Positions 46,496 through 54,938 of a stretch of 64,000 bases of DNA are shown here, one piece after another (position 1 is the first letter of the stretch; every line of letters starts with the position of its first letter). Where the stretch lies: positions 1 to 64,000 of the forward strand of contig VXNP01000035.1 in assembly GCA_009840525.1 (NCBI GenBank), in the 5' to 3' direction. The notes under the pieces were generated by a model that worked only from the letters and a program-made list of their open reading frames with translations, was not told the origin of the DNA and searched no databases. Made by a program: the position numbers and the translations under genes. This DNA is from Gammaproteobacteria bacterium (lineage in GTDB: Bacteria > Gemmatimonadota > Gemmatimonadetes > Longimicrobiales > Gaopeijiaceae).

Positions 46496-49256
46496 GCTGG
46501 AGAGCTTCACCTCCTTTCGCGAGCGGACGGAGGTGAGCTTCGAGGATACCGACCTTTTTGTCTTCAGGGGAGCGACGGGGTCCGGCAAGTCGAGCCTCAT
46601 CGACGCGATGATCTTCGCCCTCTACGGCTCGGTCCCACGCTACGACAACCGCACCCTGATCGCCCCGGTCATCAGCCAGGGCATGGTCCGCGCGAGGGTT
46701 CGCCTCGACTTCGAGGCGCGGGGCAGGACCTATTCGGCGGTCCGGGTCGTCCAGCGCACCGCTTCCGGCGCCACCACGAAGGAAGCCCGCCTTGAGGAGA
46801 GTGCGAACGGCGGTCCGGCGAAGACCCTGGCGGCGACCGAGTCCGAACTCTCGGCCTGCGTCCAGAACGACGTAATCGGGCTGGGCCTCGACCACTTCAC
46901 CAAGTGCGTCGTGCTCCCGCAGGGCGAGTTCGCCGCCTTCCTGCGGGCGAAACCCGGCGAGCGGAAGCAGCTGCTCGAGCGATTGCTTGGGCTCGGTCTG
47001 TACGAGAGGCTGCGCAAGGCGGCGAACCGGCGGTGGAAGGAAGAAGAAAACCGGGTCGCCAATCTTCAGTGGCGGCTTGAATCCGCGCTGACTCACGCGA
47101 CCTCGGACGCCGTTCGCGACGCCGAGACCCGCGTCGCGACGCTGGACGGACTTAGAGAGCACATCGACGGCGTTTCGGGCAAGCTGATGGAGTTCACTGT
47201 GGCGATCGAGGCCGCGGACGAGCGGTGGTCGAAGGGCGCCGAGCAGGTGGAGCTGTTGGCGGAGGTCTGCGTTCCGGAGAGCATGGCCGAACTCGCGACC
47301 GCGCACAGGGAAGCCGAAAGGGAACTCCGCCGGGCTTCCGAGGCCCGCGAAGCCGCAGCCGCGAGCTTGCGCGCCGCCCAGGCGACGCGAGCCGCGTTGC
47401 CGGAGAGGGCAGCCGTTGACAAGGTCGTGAAACAGAGGGCGGATCTGGAGCGCCTGGACACGGAGATCGATCGCACCCGGACCGAGCTGAATGCGGCGGC
47501 CGAGACCGCTGCCGAAGCTGTTGCGAATGACAAGTCGGCCCGAGCGGAGCTCTCGAAGGCCCGGGATGCGCGAGGGCGGCTCCCCGGGAAATCGCAGCTT
47601 GAGGGCGTCCGCGAGAAACGGAAGCAGCTCTCCAGCACGGAGGACGACATCGAGCGCGCAGGCCGTGACCTTGGGCTGGCCGAACAGGCGTACACCGCGG
47701 CGCACGGCCGAAAATCCGAAGCCGATCGGGCGATGGAGGCCGCCGCGCGGGCGTTTGAAGCGCTCCGCGTAGCGCACAGCGCGGCCGATATGGCTCACCA
47801 CCTGGAGGAGGGCAGGCCGTGCCCGGTCTGTCTCCGGAATGTGGCCCATCTCCCCGACCACGACGTTCCCGAGGACCTGGACGCCGCTCGAGAGCGGAGG
47901 AAGGCGACGAAAGACGAAGCAGCCCAGGCCCGTGCCGAAAGGGATCGCCGCAGGTCGGCGCGGACCGCCTGTGAGACCACCCTGAAGCTCCGCGTGCAGT
48001 CGGCTGAATCCCTGCGAGAGTCCTTGTCCGGGTCTCCCACGGACGAAGAGATCTCCGAGCTGATGGCCGAGATCGCAGCGAGCGAAGCCCGCATCGAGCG
48101 CTTGGCGCGCCGCGTTGAGGAGGCGGCCGGAGAGCGAGCGGAGTCGGACGGCCGGCTGAAGAGCGCCAGCGCGACGCTGAGGCAGCAGAAGGCCTTCGCG
48201 GCGAACCTGAGAGCTGACCTGCAAGAGGCTCCCACCCCGGAGGAAACCGCCGCCCTCCTGGAGGCTATCGGCTCGGCGGACGAGTCGTTGCGGAGGGCGG
48301 GCGTGGAAGAGGAGCCGGCGCGGCGGGCCCACGAGCACGCGAAGAAGGAGCTGGAGCGGGAGCAGACGCGCCTGGATGCCGCGTGGTCGGAGTACCGCGC
48401 GGTTCGCGATGTCGTAGCCGAGATGAAGCCGCCTGCTTCGGTCGAGGGTAACCTGGCCCGCTCCTGGACAAGGCTGTCGGAATGGGCCGACCGGAAGTAC
48501 GGGGCAACGCAGGAGGCGATGGCCCGGGCGGACGCGGCGCGGAGGGCTGCCTCCTCGGGAAAGGACGGCCTCGATGCCCGGCTCCGGGAACGGTGCGGTC
48601 ACGATGGCCTCCCCCTGGGACCCGAAGAAGATCCCGCGAAGAAGTGCGCGGAAGAGCTGGGAGCCGCCCGCAAGGGTCTCGATCATCTTCGCGAAGCCGC
48701 ACGGGAGAGAGAGAGCGTCGAGGAGCAGCGGAAGCAGGCGCGCCAGCACTCGCTGGTCGCTCGGGACCTCGGCAACCATCTCAATGCCAGGAACTTCGGC
48801 GCCTGGTTGCAGAATCAGATCCTGGCCTGGCTGGTCCAGGGGGCGACGGCGCGGCTGCGGGAGCTCTCCAGCGGCCAGTACTCGCTGGATCTCTCCGGAA
48901 AGAACGAATTCCTGGTGATCGATCACAGGAACGCCGACGAGCCGCGCCTGGCGAAGACGCTGTCCGGGGGCGAAACCTTTCTGGCCTCGCTGGCGCTTGC
49001 TCTCTCGCTGGCGGAGCAGGTGGCTGAACTGGCGGCGCGCGGGAGCGCGAAGCTCGAGGCGCTTTTCCTCGACGAGGGCTTCGGCACGCTGGACTCGGAG
49101 ACGCTGGATGTAGTGGCGGCCACAATCGAGCAACTCGGCACCGAGCGCATGGTGGGGATCGTCACCCATGTGTCCGAGCTGGCCGACCGTGTTCCGGTCC
49201 AGTACCGGGTGAAGAAGGTGGGAAACTCGTCCTCGGTGGAGCGGGTCGAGACGTGA
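46476..49256 (+). CDS. sbcC: Rad50/SbcC-type SMC-like ATPase
   Basis: The 926-residue protein has an N-terminal ABC half with ESFTSFRERTEVSF and Walker A GATGSGKSSLIDAMIFAL near residue 34. Long coiled coils meet at a zinc-hook CPVC near residue 448 (in GRPCPVCLRNVAHL). The C-terminal half has signature LSGGETFLASLALALSL near residue 830 and Walker B KLEALFLDEGFGTLD. The complex with Mre11 tethers and processes DNA ends. The start overlaps sbcD by 20 bases and the stop overlaps nurA by four. The protein is somewhat shorter than E. coli SbcC (~1050). Confidence 0.93.
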   Translation: MRPLRLELESFTSFRERTEVSFEDTDLFVFRGATGSGKSSLIDAMIFALYGSVPRYDNRTLIAPVISQGMVRARVRLDFEARGRTYSAVRVVQRTASGATTKEARLEESANGGPAKTLAATESELSACVQNDVIGLGLDHFTKCVVLPQGEFAAFLRAKPGERKQLLERLLGLGLYERLRKAANRRWKEEENRVANLQWRLESALTHATSDAVRDAETRVATLDGLREHIDGVSGKLMEFTVAIEAADERWSKGAEQVELLAEVCVPESMAELATAHREAERELRRASEAREAAAASLRAAQATRAALPERAAVDKVVKQRADLERLDTEIDRTRTELNAAAETAAEAVANDKSARAELSKARDARGRLPGKSQLEGVREKRKQLSSTEDDIERAGRDLGLAEQAYTAAHGRKSEADRAMEAAARAFEALRVAHSAADMAHHLEEGRPCPVCLRNVAHLPDHDVPEDLDAARERRKATKDEAAQARAERDRRRSARTACETTLKLRVQSAESLRESLSGSPTDEEISELMAEIAASEARIERLARRVEEAAGERAESDGRLKSASATLRQQKAFAANLRADLQEAPTPEETAALLEAIGSADESLRRAGVEEEPARRAHEHAKKELEREQTRLDAAWSEYRAVRDVVAEMKPPASVEGNLARSWTRLSEWADRKYGATQEAMARADAARRAASSGKDGLDARLRERCGHDGLPLGPEEDPAKKCAEELGAARKGLDHLREAARERESVEEQRKQARQHSLVARDLGNHLNARNFGAWLQNQILAWLVQGATARLRELSSGQYSLDLSGKNEFLVIDHRNADEPRLAKTLSGGETFLASLALALSLAEQVAELAARGSAKLEALFLDEGFGTLDSETLDVVAATIEQLGTERMVGIVTHVSELADRVPVQYRVKKVGNSSSVERVET

Positions 49257-50269
49257 AGCGCTTCGAATCCCTCGCCATCGAAGGCTGGTCCCCGGAGTAC
49301 GGCTCTCCGGTCGAGATGGAGCGGGAGGAGATCCCGGCCGAGCAGGTGGACGCCGGCGTGGAACTTCCCGAGGGCGAATGGCGCCCGCTTCCTTCCGACG
49401 AAGCCGAAGCTGTCCCCGGGAGGGTCTACTTCATCGACGGCGTGCGCCGAATCGAGGCGCGCGTCTGGATGAGCGCCGCGGGTGACCCCAGTCTCGGGAT
49501 CTGCGCCTCGTACGCCGCCGGGATGGTACGTTGCGGCCGCAAGGCCGAGATCGTGGCGGCGGAGGTGCGCCGCGGGTTCTTCGGACGGGCCGGGGTCCCG
49601 GACTTGGTGACCCGGGTGGGGACCTTCGCCGCGAGCCCGGTGGCGGAGGACGACATCCAGCAACTCATCAACGGCCTGCAGGAGCGCATGGGCCAACTGG
49701 AGGTCAAGGTTGCGGGTGGGTGGGGCGCCACGCGATCGCGTGGCCGTTCGGCGCGCGTCGGCCTCGGCTCGGATTCCAACGGCGCCAATCCCCCTCTGCA
49801 TCCTGGTGCCCTGATGCTGATGGACGGCCCCCTGCGCGGCGGCCAGCGCATCCCGGGAGCCATCGGCTACGTGAAGACCCACCGCGTCCAGTACCTGACC
49901 GGGGCTGCGCGCGCGGTGGTGGCGCGGCTCGCCGCCCGGGAGCGGACTCCCCTGTTCCTCATTCAGGCGAAGTGGACGCGATACTCGTGGTATCTGCGCC
50001 TCACGGAAGCGCGGGGGCACCCCTGGGCGGGCATCGTCCGCTGCGAAGCCTGGCCGGAGACGGAGCTGGAGCAGGTGCGGAAGATCGCGGACGCGACGGC
50101 GGTGGTGTTGCCGCGCTTCGCCTCCGAGCCCCACAAGGACGACCGGGCGCCCCAGAACCTTTACCCGATCGCCGGGCTGGAGCGTGAACTTCACCACAGG
50201 CTCGGGGATCGCGGAGTCGTGTTCCGGGCGCTTCATCAGGCGGCAAGGGCGTACCGGGCGACCGGTTGA
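49253..50269 (+). CDS. nurA: NurA-like nuclease
   Basis: The 338-residue product matches the NurA layout. An N-terminal Asp lies in a beta strand (VYFIDGVRRIEARVWM near residue 64), the central LMLMDGPL acidic motif is near residue 183, and a C-terminal conserved segment contains GYVKTHRVQYL with basic residues. NurA is an RNase H-like 5'-3' nuclease that HerA drives during resection in archaea. The call rests on this motif pattern plus the operon: it starts at GTG 49253, overlapping rad50 by four bases. It ends the operon. Confidence 0.8.
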   Translation: MKRFESLAIEGWSPEYGSPVEMEREEIPAEQVDAGVELPEGEWRPLPSDEAEAVPGRVYFIDGVRRIEARVWMSAAGDPSLGICASYAAGMVRCGRKAEIVAAEVRRGFFGRAGVPDLVTRVGTFAASPVAEDDIQQLINGLQERMGQLEVKVAGGWGATRSRGRSARVGLGSDSNGANPPLHPGALMLMDGPLRGGQRIPGAIGYVKTHRVQYLTGAARAVVARLAARERTPLFLIQAKWTRYSWYLRLTEARGHPWAGIVRCEAWPETELEQVRKIADATAVVLPRFASEPHKDDRAPQNLYPIAGLERELHHRLGDRGVVFRALHQAARAYRATG

Positions 50270-50321
50270 TCCGGCGCGTCGCAGTTGCAGGCCTCCCTTT
50301 GCGCGGCATGGGATTGCCAAA

Positions 50322-50338
50322 TATATGGTTACCATATA
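50322..50338 (+). promoter_or_regulatory. 17-bp palindromic operator upstream of vapB
   Basis: TATATGGT-T-ACCATATA is a perfect palindrome at 50322-50338, 11 bases before the vapB ATG. A second ACCATATA-like half repeats directly after it. Its position between start codon and probable promoter fits autorepression by the VapBC complex. It is also conspicuously AT-rich for this genome. Confidence 0.7.
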
Positions 50339-50349
50339 CCATATACCCC

Positions 50350-50664
50350 ATGAAGACGATCAAGACGACCGTGTACCTGAATGCCGCCGACTATCGTACG
50401 CTCAAGTCGCTGGCGGTCGATCAGAAGCGTTCGGCGGCGGAACTGGTTCGCGAAGCGGTGGCCGAGTACGCGGCTCGGGCAACCGAGCGTCGATGGCCAC
50501 GGTCCATCGGCATGGGAGACAGCGGCGTCGCCGACCTGGCCGAGCGGTACGAGGACATGATGGACGGCTTCGGTGCGGAGGGTCTCGCGGTTCCGGAGGA
50601 TACCGGAAGCACTCCGGCCGAAGAGCACCGCCCGCACCCTGAGTCCAGGGATCCGATCCCGTGA
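50350..50664 (+). CDS. vapB: VapB-like ribbon-helix-helix antitoxin
   Basis: The 104-residue protein starts MKTIKTTVYLNAADYRTLKSLA, a classic RHH N-terminal strand and helix. It continues with SAAELVREAVAEYAAR. The Asp/Glu-rich C-terminal half probably wraps the toxin. The ATG at 50350 is chosen because the operator lies just upstream; a longer frame from 50266 would be initiated inside nurA. The stop overlaps the vapC start (GTGA). Confidence 0.85.
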   Translation: MKTIKTTVYLNAADYRTLKSLAVDQKRSAAELVREAVAEYAARATERRWPRSIGMGDSGVADLAERYEDMMDGFGAEGLAVPEDTGSTPAEEHRPHPESRDPIP

Positions 50665-51077
50665 TCGTGGCCGACACCAGTGCCCTGCTGGGACTTCTCG
50701 ATCGGCGCAGTCGTTCCCACGGAGCCCTGGCCGAGGCGTTCCATGCCTGTCGTGACCGATGGGTGTTGCCGTGGGCGATTCTTCCCGAGTTGGACTACAT
50801 GATTCCCCGGACACTCGGCGCCGCCGTGCACAGGGCATTCCAGGCCGATCTGGAGGAGCGTCGCTTCGCCGTCGAATGGGGTGGCTGGGCCGACGTGCGG
50901 AGGGCGCTGGAGCTCGACCGCGCCTATGGCGGCCTCTCGCTCGGGCTGGTCGACGGGGTCGTCATGGCGGTAGCGGAGCGGCTGGAAGCGGAGGCGATCG
51001 CGACCCTGGATGTGCGCGACTTCGGAGCCGTCAACCTGAAGGGCCAGCCGGCGATCTGGCCCCGGGACCTACGCTGA
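50661..51077 (+). CDS. vapC: VapC-like PIN-domain toxin
   Basis: PIN toxins cut specific RNAs, often tRNAs. The 138-residue protein shows the acidic active-site set: IVADTSALLGLLD (first Asp) at the N-terminus, ILPELDYM (Glu near residue 43), LVDGVVMAVAERL (third acid) and TLDVRDFGAVN (fourth). GTG 50661 overlaps vapB by four bases, as usual for toxin-antitoxin pairs. It follows the herA-nurA operon directly. Confidence 0.88.
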   Translation: MIVADTSALLGLLDRRSRSHGALAEAFHACRDRWVLPWAILPELDYMIPRTLGAAVHRAFQADLEERRFAVEWGGWADVRRALELDRAYGGLSLGLVDGVVMAVAERLEAEAIATLDVRDFGAVNLKGQPAIWPRDLR

Positions 51078-51104
51078 TCGGCGAACCCGCCATGGCGAAG
51101 GCAT

Positions 51105-51162
51105 TTTGACGGGCGAGTCGTCAAATTGACGGGCAAAATGACGACAGCGCCGTCATTTTGCC
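51105..51162. terminator. Two consecutive hairpins between vapC and the minus-strand genes
   Basis: Hairpin 1 pairs TTTGACG (51105-51111) with CGTCAAA (51119-51125). Hairpin 2 pairs GGCAAAATGACG (51132-51143) with CGTCATTTTGCC (51151-51162), a perfect 12-bp stem with a 7-base loop. The region lies between convergent genes and could terminate from both sides. The repeated GACGGGC half-sites also make a protein-binding site possible. Confidence 0.55.
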
Positions 51163-51223
51163 GAATCAGCGGACTAAATCGCGCAGGGAAGCCTCCACGT
51201 CCCGGATGTAGAGGGATACGCCC

Positions 51224-51910
51224 CTATCCCCCCAGCCTCCCGAGCGCCTCCCGAGCCTGCGCGTTGCCCGCCGCGGCCGCCCGCCCATACCACTCCCGGG
51301 CTCGCTCCAGGTCGAGCGGCACGCCCCGGCCCGCCTCGTAGGCCTCGCCGAGGCGGAGCTGCGTGATCGCGTCTCCCCGCTCGGCGGCACGCAGCCACCA
51401 TTCCGCCGCGAGCGCGTGGTCTTCCGCCACCCCCCGTCCCGCCGCGTACTGGTTCCCCAGGTTGTGCGCTCCCAGCACATGCCCCCGCTCGGCGGCGCGG
51501 CGGTGCCAGTTCGCCGCCTGCACCGGATCGACCGGCTTGCCCAGCCCCTCGTCGTAGGCGGTGCCCATCAGGAAGACGGCTTCCAGTACGCCTGCCTCGG
51601 CCGCGCGCTCCACCTCGTCGATGACCTCCGCCGCGATCGCGCGTGCCCGCTCCTCGTCGCGGGGGAAGCCCATCCGCCCGGTGGAATGGACGCGCGCCAG
51701 CCACATCATGGACAGCACGCCCCCGCGATCGACCGCTTGCTCGAGGAGTTCGCGGGCGCGGGCGTCGTCTACGGTTCCTGCCACCCCGGTGTACCAGTCG
51801 ATGGCCTCGACCAGCGCGGGGTCGGGATCGGCCGGGGCAGGGTAGCAGGCGGCGGCGAGGAGCAACAGGCACATCGCTTGGCGCGGACGTCCAGCGTACC
51901 GCCCGGCCAT
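51224..51910 (-). CDS. Sel1-repeat lipoprotein
   Basis: The 228-residue product begins with a lipoprotein signal (MAGRYAGRPRQAMCLLLLAAAC, lipobox Cys near residue 22). At least four Sel1-like repeats follow (LMWLARVHSTGRMGFPRD-type, LMGTAYDEGLGKPVD, LGNQYAAGRGVAED, LGEAYEAGRGVPLD). Sel1 proteins are scaffolds for protein interaction, here probably at the outer membrane. The start ATG (51908-51910 on the plus strand) lies two bases after the DUF819 stop, so both are co-transcribed. Confidence 0.85.
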   Translation of the reverse strand: MAGRYAGRPRQAMCLLLLAAACYPAPADPDPALVEAIDWYTGVAGTVDDARARELLEQAVDRGGVLSMMWLARVHSTGRMGFPRDEERARAIAAEVIDEVERAAEAGVLEAVFLMGTAYDEGLGKPVDPVQAANWHRRAAERGHVLGAHNLGNQYAAGRGVAEDHALAAEWWLRAAERGDAITQLRLGEAYEAGRGVPLDLERAREWYGRAAAAGNAQAREALGRLGG

Positions 51911-51912
51911 CC

Positions 51913-53121
51913 TCAACCCCCCACCTGTCCCAGCAGCCACGCGCACGCGAGCGCCCCGTAGATGCCCAGGATGTAGCCCGCTACCGCCATGAGCAGCCCG
52001 ATCGGGGCCATGGCCCGGTGATACACGCCCGCGACCACCGGCGCGGACGCCGCCCCGCCGACGTTGGCCATGCTCCCGGTGGCCACGAAGAACAGGGGTG
52101 CGCGCACGATGCGGGCGGCGATCAGCAGCACAACCAGGTGGATGGCGATCCAGACGGCTCCCGCGGCGAGGTAGAAGGGAGTCTCGAGCACCGCTCTCAA
52201 GTCGGCCTGGGCCCCGATTCCGGCCAGCAGCAGATAGAGCGCCGTGTAGCCCAGGTGTGACGCCCCCACGTTCTCGAGCTCCCTCAGCCGGGTGAACGAC
52301 AGGATCAGCCCGCCGGTCACGACGATCAGGATGGCCCAGGTGGTGCTGCTGATGATGGTGGGATCGCCAACGGCCGGGAGCATCGCGCCGAGCTGCCGGG
52401 CGCCCACCGCGCACGCCATCCCGAACCCGATCATGACCACCGCGTGGCGAAGCGACATCGGGCGCCGTTCCCGGTTGATGGCTTCCAGCCGGCGGTTGGT
52501 CTCCTCGATGGCGCCGGTGCGGGCGCGCGTGCGCTCGTCGAAACGGCCCTGCAGCCCCACCATCGCGATCAGCATCCCCATCCATCCATACCCGACCACC
52601 GTGTCGACCACGATCGCGGGCCCCATGGCGTCGGGCGACGTCCCCACGCTCTCGGCGATGGCCACCATGTTGGCCGTCCCCCCGATCCAGCTTCCGGAGA
52701 GTGCCGCGAAGCCGGTCCACGCGTCCGGGGGCAGCATGTCCCTGAAGATCATGAGCGAGATCGGGCCCCCGATGATAATGCCAACCGTGCCGGCCGCGAC
52801 CATGAAGAGCGCCGTCCCTCCGAGCTTCAACACGCTCCCCAGATCCACCGAGACCATCAGCAGCAGGAGCGCGAACAGGAGCAGGTAGGGCACCGTCCAG
52901 CCATAGAGCGGCGATTCGGCGGGCGTGATCCCGGCGGTCGTGGCCAGCATGGGCAGGAAGTAGACGTAGATGACGGGCGGAACGACCTCGAACACCTTGC
53001 GGCAGCGGGGCAGTTCCGAGACCCAGAAGACCAGAGCCACGATGGCGGCCAGGAAGGCGAATACCCCCATCGGGTCGGTGATGAGTGCCGTGCTCTCCTG
53101 ACCCATGCGTTCTGCTCCCAT
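51913..53121 (-). CDS. DUF819 family membrane protein
   Basis: The 402-residue protein has about ten hydrophobic segments and the DUF819 (YjcL-like) pattern: PPVIYVYFLPMLATTAGI, SLMIFRDMLPPDAWTGFAALSGSWIGGTANMVA and a C-terminal ATGSMANVGGAASAPVVAG. The repeated SWxGG(T/S)xNMxA-like motifs are typical of secondary transporters. The substrate is unknown. A second Met five residues in (53106) is equally likely as start. A repeat-bearing promoter lies directly upstream. Confidence 0.85.
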   Translation of the reverse strand: MGAERMGQESTALITDPMGVFAFLAAIVALVFWVSELPRCRKVFEVVPPVIYVYFLPMLATTAGITPAESPLYGWTVPYLLLFALLLLMVSVDLGSVLKLGGTALFMVAAGTVGIIIGGPISLMIFRDMLPPDAWTGFAALSGSWIGGTANMVAIAESVGTSPDAMGPAIVVDTVVGYGWMGMLIAMVGLQGRFDERTRARTGAIEETNRRLEAINRERRPMSLRHAVVMIGFGMACAVGARQLGAMLPAVGDPTIISSTTWAILIVVTGGLILSFTRLRELENVGASHLGYTALYLLLAGIGAQADLRAVLETPFYLAAGAVWIAIHLVVLLIAARIVRAPLFFVATGSMANVGGAASAPVVAGVYHRAMAPIGLLMAVAGYILGIYGALACAWLLGQVGG

Positions 53122-53124
53122 AAA

Positions 53125-53159
53125 GATGTCAGTAGATGTCAGTTATGATACCAGTAGAT
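53125..53159 (-). promoter_or_regulatory. Direct-repeat operator overlapping the DUF819 promoter
   Basis: GATGTCAGTAGAT (53125-53137) and GATACCAGTAGAT (53147-53159) are near-identical 13-mers spaced 22 bp centre to centre, on one face of the helix. On the minus strand a TTGACA (53170-53175) and a TATCAT-like -10 (53145-53150) frame them with a 19-base spacer. Binding at the repeats would block this promoter. The regulator could be the divergent LuxR-type protein. Confidence 0.5.
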
Positions 53160-53175
53160 ATCACTTTGCTGTCAA

Positions 53176-53534
53176 TGTCCGCGAGCAAGGCCGGTGCAGC
53201 ACCTTGCCACGACGGCAGCATGAAGCACAAGTGGCCGGCGGGCTCATGCCTGCGTCACGTCCAATGCGCGATGCCCGCCCCGATCCGCCTACGCTCGTGC
53301 TACAAGTCCTTCAATTCCAAGGATGGCAGCTCCGGAACGGTGCGCCGAGGAGGTCCGGGCCCGTCGGTCGTGCTTGCAGGCTGTTCGGCGATCACGGTAG
53401 TATCACGAACACAAGCCACGAGTCGTGATCCAGTCGCACAATGTGGCGGGCGGCGACGTATCGGTGGCGGTCGCGGTTGTCGCCGGACAGGTTTGGGCGT
53501 GGCCGGCCCGCAACAGCCGAAGCGAGTAGAGAGT
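53176..53534. other. Gene-free stretch upstream of the LuxR-type gene
   Basis: About 360 bases without a convincing gene. The LuxR reading frame stays open upstream, but the extra residues (Cys/Arg-rich, low coding quality) do not resemble a domain. I saw no clear promoter apart from the minus-strand TTGACA at its left edge. Confidence 0.4.
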
Positions 53535-54686
53535 ATGGCCGGAGCGGACAGGTTCGGGCGGGTCGTGGAGCAGCTGTACGCGGCGGCGCTTGGGGACGTC
53601 AGCTGGGCTTCCGCAGCCGGCGCGATGAACGACCTGATCCGGACGACCGGCCAGAGCATTACGCACCTGGACATTGGTCCCGGGGGTGAGCCAGAGCTTC
53701 AGCTGTCCCGTTTCTATGTGGGCCCGGAATCGCGGGACGATCTGCGCGAGCTGTATTACCGCGACTACTACTGGCGGGATGAGGCGATTCCACGGCTCGC
53801 CGGACTGGACGATGGCGAGCTGGCATGGAAGTCGGATCTTTACACCGACCGGGAGATGAAGACGTCCGCCGCGTACAATGAGTTCCGCGTGGCCAACAGC
53901 ACGCAGAACGGGTTCTTCACCGCAATGCACGGGTTGGACGGATCGGTGATCGTCTGGTCCTGCGGCAACTCTACCGAGCGGGAAGGATGGGGGCACGATC
54001 AGGTCCGGGTCATCAGGCTCCTCGCGCCTCACATACGCCAGGCTGCGCGTGTTCGCCGTGCGATAGCGGATGCCGGGGCGTTGGGCGCGTCACTGGCCGG
54101 ACTGCTCGAGAACGGGCGGGTGGGATCGATCCAACTGGATCGTCGTGGACGCATCATGGAGGCGAACGACCGCGCCAGGGGTATCCTCGTCGAACGCGAT
54201 GGGCTCCGCGATGCGGGAGGTGTGCTGACCACCGGGCACGCGGGGGAAAACGAAGAGCTTCAGCGCCTGCTGGCCCAGGCACTGCCCCGGTCCGGTGTTC
54301 CGGGAGTCGGGGGTTCCATGGGAATCACGCGCAGAAGGGCTCGAACGCCGTTGATCCTTGAAATCCATCCCGCACGGAGCATGGGTGTGGATCGTCGTGC
54401 GGGCCAGGTCGGGGCACTGGTGCTCGTCGTGGACCCCGCGAGCCGACCGCGGGTCGATCCGGGCCTGGTGGCAAAGCTCTTCGGGCTGACACCCATGGAG
54501 AGCGGCGTGGCGGTCGCGGTCGCGGCCGGTCAGACGGTACCCGGTATCGCGGTTTCGCTGGGCTGCGCGGAGAGCACGGTCAAGACGCACCTCAAGCGGG
54601 TCTACCGCAAGCTGGGGATTCGCAAGCAGACCGAGTTGGTGCGCACGGTCATGTCGCTGGAAATCCTGCGAGGGTCAACCCGCTAA
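53535..54686 (+). CDS. LuxR-family transcriptional regulator with N-terminal sensor region
   Basis: The 383-residue protein starts at ATG 53535 (MAGADRFGRVVEQLY). The first ~180 residues resemble a GAF/PAS-like or autoinducer-binding-like sensor. A PAS-like segment follows (GRVGSIQLDRRGRIMEANDRARGIL near residues 193-217). The C-terminal HTH spans residues ~316-375: LTPMESGVAVAVAAGQTVPGIA, then AESTVKTHLKRVYRKLGIRKQTELV. No receiver domain is present, so a small ligand rather than phosphorylation is likely. It may control the divergent DUF819-Sel1 pair. Confidence 0.85.
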   Translation: MAGADRFGRVVEQLYAAALGDVSWASAAGAMNDLIRTTGQSITHLDIGPGGEPELQLSRFYVGPESRDDLRELYYRDYYWRDEAIPRLAGLDDGELAWKSDLYTDREMKTSAAYNEFRVANSTQNGFFTAMHGLDGSVIVWSCGNSTEREGWGHDQVRVIRLLAPHIRQAARVRRAIADAGALGASLAGLLENGRVGSIQLDRRGRIMEANDRARGILVERDGLRDAGGVLTTGHAGENEELQRLLAQALPRSGVPGVGGSMGITRRRARTPLILEIHPARSMGVDRRAGQVGALVLVVDPASRPRVDPGLVAKLFGLTPMESGVAVAVAAGQTVPGIAVSLGCAESTVKTHLKRVYRKLGIRKQTELVRTVMSLEILRGSTR

Positions 54687-54938
54687 CGGATAACGGAAAA
54701 CCCTCGCTCCGGGCCCGCCCGCATTCCATCCCATTCCGGGGCGTCCCCTGAAGAGGGGATACCCGTGCGCATGCCAACTCCACATCCTTATCCTTGGCGC
54801 GTCCCGGTGAAGTCTCTGTATGGTAACCGTTGGAATCCTGTCAATCATGGCTTGATCGCTGAAACAAGGGCACCGTGATACTATGGTCGCGTCAGTCAGG
54901 TCGCCGCAGGGGCGAAAGTGAATGAAGGAGGCTGACCA

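Noticed and set aside
46485-49169. 894-residue open frame antisense to rad50
   Set aside because: A shadow of the Rad50 coiled coil in GC-rich DNA; no recognisable domain, while the sense strand encodes a complete Rad50.
53136-53534. N-terminal extension of the LuxR-type protein
   Set aside because: The extra ~133 residues are Cys/Arg-rich with no domain; ATG 53535 starts a typical sensor region.
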